A stretch of DNA of 64,000 bases. It comes from Bordetella bronchialis (lineage in GTDB: Bacteria > Pseudomonadota > Gammaproteobacteria > Burkholderiales > Burkholderiaceae_B). Shown piece by piece: positions 59,176 to 64,000 of the stretch. Within the stretch, counting starts at the first letter, position 1; every line of letters starts with the position of its first letter. The notes below the pieces were generated by a model. It ran no database searches. It saw nothing but the letters and a program-made list of their open reading frames with translations, and was not told the origin of the DNA. Location of the stretch: positions 5,208,001 to 5,272,000 of the forward strand of contig NZ_CP016170.1 of the NCBI RefSeq assembly GCF_001676705.1. Reading direction: 5' to 3'. Both the position numbers and the translations under genes were made by a program.

Positions 59176-59817
59176 ATGTCTGCCCGTGACGCCCGCGCGA
59201 CGCGCCACTATTTTGATAGTGCCTTCAACTATCAGGCAGTCAAAGTGCTGCCCAACGAGTACTACGTCACAGGCGACGACCTGATGATCACCACGGTGCT
59301 CGGCTCCTGCGTGGCGGCCTGTATCCGCGACCCGCAGACCGGGGTGGGCGGCATGAACCACTTCATGCTTCCCGAAGGCGACAGCCAGTCGCCGGCCTCC
59401 GCGACCATGCGCTATGGCGCCTTCGCCATGGAAGTCCTGATCAACGAAGTGCTCAAGGCCGGCGCGGCGCGCGAGCGCCTGCAGGCCAAGGTCTTCGGCG
59501 GCGGCGCCGTACTGGAAGCGATGCAGCAGATGAACATCGGCGAGCGCAACGGCCAGTTCGTGCTGAACTACCTGGCGATGGAAAACATCCCCGTGCTGGC
59601 GCGCGACCTGGGCGACGTCTACGCCCGCCGCATCAGTTTCTTTCCCCGCGACGGCCGGGTCATGGTGCGCAAGATGGTCACCAAGACCCGCGCCACCGAA
59701 ATCATCGCCAAGCGCGAAGTGGCCGTGGTGGAAACCCTGAAGGAAAAAACCGTGGCCAAGCCGCGGCTCGAATTGTTCAATATGCCGCCCCGCGCGCGGC
59801 GCCCCGTCGCGCCCTGA
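59176..59817 (+). CDS. cheD: CheD, chemoreceptor glutamine deamidase
   Basis: A 213-residue CheD. The catalytic residues are in place: Cys45 in [12 protein letters not shown], His62 in GGMNHFMLP (17 residues later, as in the family), and Thr39 six residues before the cysteine. CheD deamidates glutamines in methyl-accepting chemotaxis receptors and can bind CheC or CheY. The ATG at 59176 is preferred over a start 33 bases upstream because family members begin near RHYFD. The gene stands alone between ftsX and an oxidoreductase gene, with no other che genes in the window. Confidence 0.92.
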   Translation: MSARDARATRHYFDSAFNYQAVKVLPNEYYVTGDDLMITTVLGSCVAACIRDPQTGVGGMNHFMLPEGDSQSPASATMRYGAFAMEVLINEVLKAGAARERLQAKVFGGGAVLEAMQQMNIGERNGQFVLNYLAMENIPVLARDLGDVYARRISFFPRDGRVMVRKMVTKTRATEIIAKREVAVVETLKEKTVAKPRLELFNMPPRARRPVAP

Positions 59818-59840
59818 CCCAGGCGCCCCCCCGGATCATG

Positions 59841-59861
59841 CCCCGGCGCGTTGCGCCGGGG
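59841..59861. terminator. Hairpin between convergent cheD and indolepyruvate oxidoreductase genes
   Basis: A nine-base perfect stem (CCCCGGCGC with GCGCCGGGG) with a GTT loop, flanked by further GGAT/ATCC pairing. Its place between two converging genes makes a shared terminator likely, although no T tract is present. Confidence 0.6.
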
Positions 59862-59899
59862 ATCCTTGCGCCGCGGATCGGAACGCCCCAGCCCAGCTT

Positions 59900-62800
59900 T
59901 TACGCGGCCCGCGCGCTGCCGTGCGTGTCGGCCTGGCTACCGCCATCGAGCCGCTGCAACAGCTCGCGGCGCCGCGCCTCGGCCTTCGCCATCGCGGCTT
60001 CCTTGATGTGGCCATAGCCGCGTATCTCTTCGGGCAGTTCCGCGAGCGCCACGGCCAGGTCCAGGTTGCCGCGGCCCAGCCGGGGCAGCAGCGACGCGAT
60101 AGTCTCGCGGTATTGCTGGATCAGCGCGCGCTCGCCGCGCCGTTCGCGGGTATGGCCGAAGGGATCGAACGGCGTGCCCCGCAGGAAACGCGCCTTGCTC
60201 AGCACCCGGAAGGCCTTCATCATCCATGGCCCGTAGGCACGCTTGACCAGATGTCCGTCGGCGTCGCGCCGCGCGAGTCCCGGGGGCGCCAGGTGGAAGT
60301 TCAGCTTCCAGTCGCCCTCGAACTGCTCGCCGATACGCCGCAGGAAGGCCCCATCGCTGTACAGGCGGGCCACCTCGTATTCGTCCTTGTAGGCCATGAG
60401 CTTGAAGTAGTTGCGCGCCACGGCTTGCGCCAGGCGCGAGGTACCCGTGGCGGACGACTCGGCCGCCGCGACCTGCTCGACGAATTCCACGTAGCGCCGC
60501 GCATATGCCGCGCTCTGGTAATCCTGCAAGAAACGCTCGCGCCGGCCGACCAGCGTGGCCAGGTCGCCCGGCAGGCGGCGGGACGCGCCCGCGTCGCCGC
60601 CGCCGGCGCCCTTGCCGCGGCGGATCTCGATGATGTCCGCGCCGGGAGAGCCGGCCTGGGCCGCGTCCGCCTCGGCCGGCTTGATCAGGCGCTGGACCTC
60701 CGCCAGGTCATGCGCCGCGCGCCGCCCCCAGGCGAAGGCGGCCTTGTTGTTGTCCACCTGCTGGCCGTTGAGCTCGATGGCGCGCAGCAGCGATTCGTGG
60801 CCCAGCGGGATCCATCCCTTCTGGTAGGCATACCCCATCATCAGGGGGTTGGCGTAGATGGCATCGCCCAGCAAGCCCACGGCCAATTCGGCGGCGTCCA
60901 CCGCATCGACCTGCCCCGGCATGCAGGCGCTGCCGATATCGCGCTGCAGGCTGGCGGACGGTAGCCGCCAGTCCGGATTGGAGATGAAGGCGGCGGTCGG
61001 CGCCACATCGCTATTGAGCAGCAGCCGCGTGCGTTGCGGATGCATGCGGGCCAGCGCATCCTGGCTGCTGGCCACGACCAGGTCGCCGGCCAGCACCAGG
61101 TCGGCCTCGCCCATGGCCACGCGCGTATTCAGCAGATGGCCGGGTGAACGCGCCAGGACGACATGGGAATGCACCGCGCCGCCCTTTTGCGCCAGGCCCG
61201 CCATATCAAGCACCGAGCAGCCCTTGGATTCCAGGTGCGCGGCCATGCCCAGCAGCTGGCCTATGGTGACCACGCCCGTGCCGCCAACCCCCGCGATGAA
61301 GACGCCGTACGGACGGTCCAGCGTGGGTTGCTCGGGCTCCGGCAGGGCCCCGTCGATGGCATCCCGTGCGCCGATGCCCTTGGGCTTGCGCAGCTTGCCG
61401 CCTTCCACCGTAACGAAGCTGGGGCAGAAACCGTTCAGGCAGGAGAAATCCTTGTTGCAGCTGGACTGGTTGATCGTGCGCTTGCGGCCGAACTCGGTTT
61501 CCAATGGCTCGACGGACAGGCAATTGGATTTGTCGGAGCAGTCGCCGCAGCCTTCGCATACCCGTTCGTTGATGACCACGCGGCGCGCGGGATCGGGATA
61601 GGCGTTGTGCTTGCGGCGCCGGCGTTTTTCCGTGGCGCAGGTCTGGTCGTAGATCAGGATGGACACGCCCGGATAGTCGCGCAGTTCGCGCTGCACGCGA
61701 TCCAGTTCGTCCCGGTGCAGCACCGGCACGCCGGGCGCCATGCCGCTCATGGCCTTGTACTTGTGCGGTTCGTCCGTCACCACGACGATTTTCTCGATGC
61801 CTTCCGCGGCGAGCTGGCGCGTGATCATGGGCACGCTGATGGGGCCGTCCACCGGCTGGCCGCCGGTCATGGCCACGGCATCGTTGAACAGGATCTTGTA
61901 GGTGATGGGCGTCTTGGCCGCCACCGCCGCGCGGATGGCCAGCAGGCCGGAATGGAAGTACGTGCCATCGCCCAGGTTGGCGAACACGTGTTTTTCGTCG
62001 GTGAAGGGCGCGTGGCCCAGCCAGGGCACGCCTTCCCCGCCCATGTGCGTATAAAGATCGGTTTGGCGGCCCATCCAGCGCACCATGTAATGGCAACCGA
62101 TGCCGGCCATGCCGCGCGATCCTTCCGGCACGCGCGTGGACGTATTGTGCGGACAGCCCGAGCAGAACCAGGGCTTGCGTTCCGCCACCACGCGCGGGCG
62201 GGCCAGCGCCCGCTCGCGGGCCTCGATGAAGGCCAGCCGGGCCTCGATGCCGGCGCGCACATCGGCCGGCAGTTCGAATTTCAGCAGCCGCGCGCCGATG
62301 GCCTTGGCCACGATGGCCGGAGAGAATTCATAATGCGCGGGCAGCAGCCAGTTGCCCTGGGGCACGGCCCATTCGCCGCCGTCCTTGTCGTCGAACTTGC
62401 CGACGACGCGCGGGATCTTCTTGCCACTGCCTATCCAGCTGAACAGTTCTTCCTTGAGCTGGTATTCCAGCACCTGGCGCTTTTCCTCCACCACCAGGAT
62501 CTCGTCCAGGCCCTCGGCGAAGGCCTGCATGCCCGTCGCTTCCAGCGGCCATACCATGCCTACCTTGAAGAGCCGCACGCCGATGCGGCGGCAGGTGTCT
62601 TCGTCCAGCCCCAGGTCGGACAGCGCCTGCCGCGTGTCCAGATACGCCTTGCCGGAGGTCATGATGCCGAAGCGGGCGGACTCGCGCGGCACCTGCCAGA
62701 GTTCACGGTTCAAGCCATTGGCCCGCGCATAGGCCAGCGCCGCATACAGCTTGAAGTCCAGCAGGCGCGCTTCCTGTTCCAGCGGGGTATCGGGCAGGCG

Positions 62801-63538
62801 GATGTTCAGCCCGTCGGGCGGCATCTGGAAGTCGTGCGGCAGTACGATGCGCACGCGCTCGGGATCGACCTCTACCGAGGCCGAGACTTCCACGATATCG
62901 GTGATGCATTTCATGCCGACCCATACGCCGGCGTAGCGGCTCATGGCCCAGCCGTGCAGGCCGTAGTCCAGGACCTCCTGCACCGTGGACGGGAACAGCA
63001 CCGGGATCAGGCAGGCCTTGAGCAAATGATCGCTCTGGTGCGGCAGGGTCGACGACTTGGCGGGATGGTCGTCGCCGGCCACCACCAGCACGCCGCCGTG
63101 GCGCGACGTGCCCGCGGCGTTGGCGTGCTTGAAGACATCGCCGCACCGGTCCACGCCTGGCCCCTTGCCGTACCACATGCCGAACACGCCGTCATAGCGC
63201 GCCCCCGGGAACAGGTTGACCTGCTGGGAACCCCACACCGCGGTGGCCGCGAGATCCTCGTTCACCCCCGGCTGGAACACCACGTGGTGGGCCTTGAGAT
63301 ACTTGGCCGCCTTCCACATATTCAGGTCCACGCCGCCAAGCGGCGAGCCGCGATACCCGGAGATAAAACCCGCGGTATTGAGGCCGGCGCGCGCATCGCG
63401 GGTGCGCTGCATCATGGGCAGGCGCACCAGCGCATGGATGCCGCTCATCCAGGCACGTCCGGTTTCCAGGGAATATTTGTCGTCCAGCTGGACGGAGTCG
63501 AGCGCGGCGCGCTGCGCCGGCGTTAGGGGGGCGTTCAT
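59900..63538 (-). CDS. Indolepyruvate ferredoxin oxidoreductase, single-chain
   Basis: A 1212-residue fused enzyme that oxidatively decarboxylates aryl pyruvates (from Trp, Phe, Tyr transamination) to aryl-acetyl-CoA with ferredoxin. The N-terminal part is the TPP-dependent alpha subunit (GFISGYRGSPLGGVDLNMW near residue 57; WFCSGCPHNTSTRVPEG near 460). Iron-sulfur ligands occur in CEGCGDCSDKSNC (about 659-671) and SCNKDFSCLNGFCP. The gamma-like domain starts FIAGVGGTGVVTIGQLLG (about 745). The ATG at 63538 gives a normal start. Fused forms of this size are common in proteobacteria. It is divergent from mutY. Confidence 0.92.
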   Translation of the reverse strand: MNAPLTPAQRAALDSVQLDDKYSLETGRAWMSGIHALVRLPMMQRTRDARAGLNTAGFISGYRGSPLGGVDLNMWKAAKYLKAHHVVFQPGVNEDLAATAVWGSQQVNLFPGARYDGVFGMWYGKGPGVDRCGDVFKHANAAGTSRHGGVLVVAGDDHPAKSSTLPHQSDHLLKACLIPVLFPSTVQEVLDYGLHGWAMSRYAGVWVGMKCITDIVEVSASVEVDPERVRIVLPHDFQMPPDGLNIRLPDTPLEQEARLLDFKLYAALAYARANGLNRELWQVPRESARFGIMTSGKAYLDTRQALSDLGLDEDTCRRIGVRLFKVGMVWPLEATGMQAFAEGLDEILVVEEKRQVLEYQLKEELFSWIGSGKKIPRVVGKFDDKDGGEWAVPQGNWLLPAHYEFSPAIVAKAIGARLLKFELPADVRAGIEARLAFIEARERALARPRVVAERKPWFCSGCPHNTSTRVPEGSRGMAGIGCHYMVRWMGRQTDLYTHMGGEGVPWLGHAPFTDEKHVFANLGDGTYFHSGLLAIRAAVAAKTPITYKILFNDAVAMTGGQPVDGPISVPMITRQLAAEGIEKIVVVTDEPHKYKAMSGMAPGVPVLHRDELDRVQRELRDYPGVSILIYDQTCATEKRRRRKHNAYPDPARRVVINERVCEGCGDCSDKSNCLSVEPLETEFGRKRTINQSSCNKDFSCLNGFCPSFVTVEGGKLRKPKGIGARDAIDGALPEPEQPTLDRPYGVFIAGVGGTGVVTIGQLLGMAAHLESKGCSVLDMAGLAQKGGAVHSHVVLARSPGHLLNTRVAMGEADLVLAGDLVVASSQDALARMHPQRTRLLLNSDVAPTAAFISNPDWRLPSASLQRDIGSACMPGQVDAVDAAELAVGLLGDAIYANPLMMGYAYQKGWIPLGHESLLRAIELNGQQVDNNKAAFAWGRRAAHDLAEVQRLIKPAEADAAQAGSPGADIIEIRRGKGAGGGDAGASRRLPGDLATLVGRRERFLQDYQSAAYARRYVEFVEQVAAAESSATGTSRLAQAVARNYFKLMAYKDEYEVARLYSDGAFLRRIGEQFEGDWKLNFHLAPPGLARRDADGHLVKRAYGPWMMKAFRVLSKARFLRGTPFDPFGHTRERRGERALIQQYRETIASLLPRLGRGNLDLAVALAELPEEIRGYGHIKEAAMAKAEARRRELLQRLDGGSQADTHGSARAA

Positions 63539-63752
63539 GCAGTCTCCGTTTGTTTTGGATGGCCCACGCCGGCTGGGGGAGCGCCTCTTGTGAAGGCTTG
63601 CCGGCCGGCATGAACAGTCAAGCAGGCTTTTGCGTCCCAGCCTGTATCGGTCTTTTACTCCTGGCACAGCAGCGGCGCAATTGGTGTTCCCGCTGAGTAT
63701 GTCGCGTCAGGCCGGGCCGCGCTAGGCCGGGCCCAGGGCCGCGTCGCGGTGC

Positions 63753-63758
63753 AATAAT
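63753..63758 (+). promoter_or_regulatory. Candidate -10 box of mutY
   Basis: AATAAT lies seven bases before the mutY ATG, suggesting a very short or absent leader, as at the LysR gene near 32080. No -35 can be assigned with confidence. Confidence 0.3.
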
Positions 63759-63765
63759 CCCGCCC

Positions 63766-64000
63766 ATGGACTTCGCAACCCGTATCGCCACGTGGCAGCA
63801 GCGCCACGGGCGCCACGATCTTCCGTGGCAGAACACCCGGGACCCCTACCGCATCTGGCTGTCGGAAATCATGCTGCAGCAGACCCAGGTGAGCACGGTC
63901 ATCCCCTATTACCAGCGCTTCCTGGAACGCTTCCCAGACCTGCATGCCCTGGCCGCCGCGGACCAGGAAGCGGTCATGCCATACTGGGCCGGCCTGGGCT
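63766..64000 (+). CDS. mutY: MutY, A/G-specific adenine glycosylase (partial, runs off the window)
   Basis: Only the first 78 codons are present. The protein begins MDFATRIATWQQRHGRHDLP and continues with WQNTRDPYRIWLSEIMLQQTQVSTVIPYY, the unmistakable N-terminal helices of MutY. This base-excision enzyme removes adenine mispaired with 8-oxoguanine; the helix-hairpin-helix, catalytic Asp and iron-sulfur cluster lie beyond the edge. The frame is open to the last base. Confidence 0.92.
   Translation, partial: MDFATRIATWQQRHGRHDLPWQNTRDPYRIWLSEIMLQQTQVSTVIPYYQRFLERFPDLHALAAADQEAVMPYWAGLG

Overview
The window is high-GC proteobacterial chromosome, densely packed with operons. Three tripartite-transporter (Bug/TctC) receptors, a gentisate cluster, and the pilD-coaE-zapD and DUF3460-scpA-panC gene orders point to the Burkholderiales, most likely Alcaligenaceae (Bordetella/Achromobacter type). 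This is inferred from gene content and protein style; no 16S or other marker gene is present.

Layout. 1-2743: siaA-siaB-siaC biofilm signalling operon (minus strand, siaC cut by the window edge). 3049-7793: branched-chain amino acid/amide ABC importer livK-livH-livMG-livF, with permease and ATPase fused in one polypeptide. 7955-10410: alpha/beta hydrolase, MarR regulator, membrane-anchored unknown. 10513-13591: argJ, DUF815 ATPase, Nudix-ThiE protein. 13566-22865: MdtABC/MuxABC-type RND efflux operon with its own outer-membrane channel, every junction a 4-base overlap. 23039-25375: pilD-coaE-zapD. 25668-26730: NlpE-like lipoprotein and a 77-residue stand-alone LuxR DNA-binding protein with a lux-box-like palindrome upstream. 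26879-28862: DUF3460-scpA-panC. 28963-32983: DHA2 exporter, glpK, LysR. 32980-36107: small membrane protein, secreted hydrolase, and a degenerate HD-GYP protein fused to a LuxR HTH. 36238-39254: CaiB-type CoA transferase, Bug receptor, LysE exporter.

39411-45503 is a complete gentisate pathway: a divergent LysR, then gentisate dioxygenase, fumarylpyruvate hydrolase, a PhzS-like flavin hydroxylase, a Bug receptor and maleylpyruvate isomerase. 45639-49468 is a second, minus-strand catabolic operon (dehalogenase-type hydrolase, zinc-free MDR reductase, SDR lacking the catalytic Tyr and Lys, Bug receptor) ending in a clear terminator, with a CGNR zinc-finger regulator divergent from it. 50628-52397 is an AbiL/RloAB-like defence pair whose RloB gene carries a frameshift. 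52665-57101 is the aapJQMP amino acid importer. 57336-63538 holds ftsEX, an orphan cheD and a fused indolepyruvate ferredoxin oxidoreductase. mutY begins at 63766 and runs off the window.

The most interesting material is regulatory or accessory: the lux-box-like site beside the LuxR fragment, a perfect palindrome before the HD-LuxR gene, the frameshifted defence pair, the four-gene operon with a non-canonical SDR, and a structured intergenic repeat that lies in the sense orientation inside two unrelated operons.
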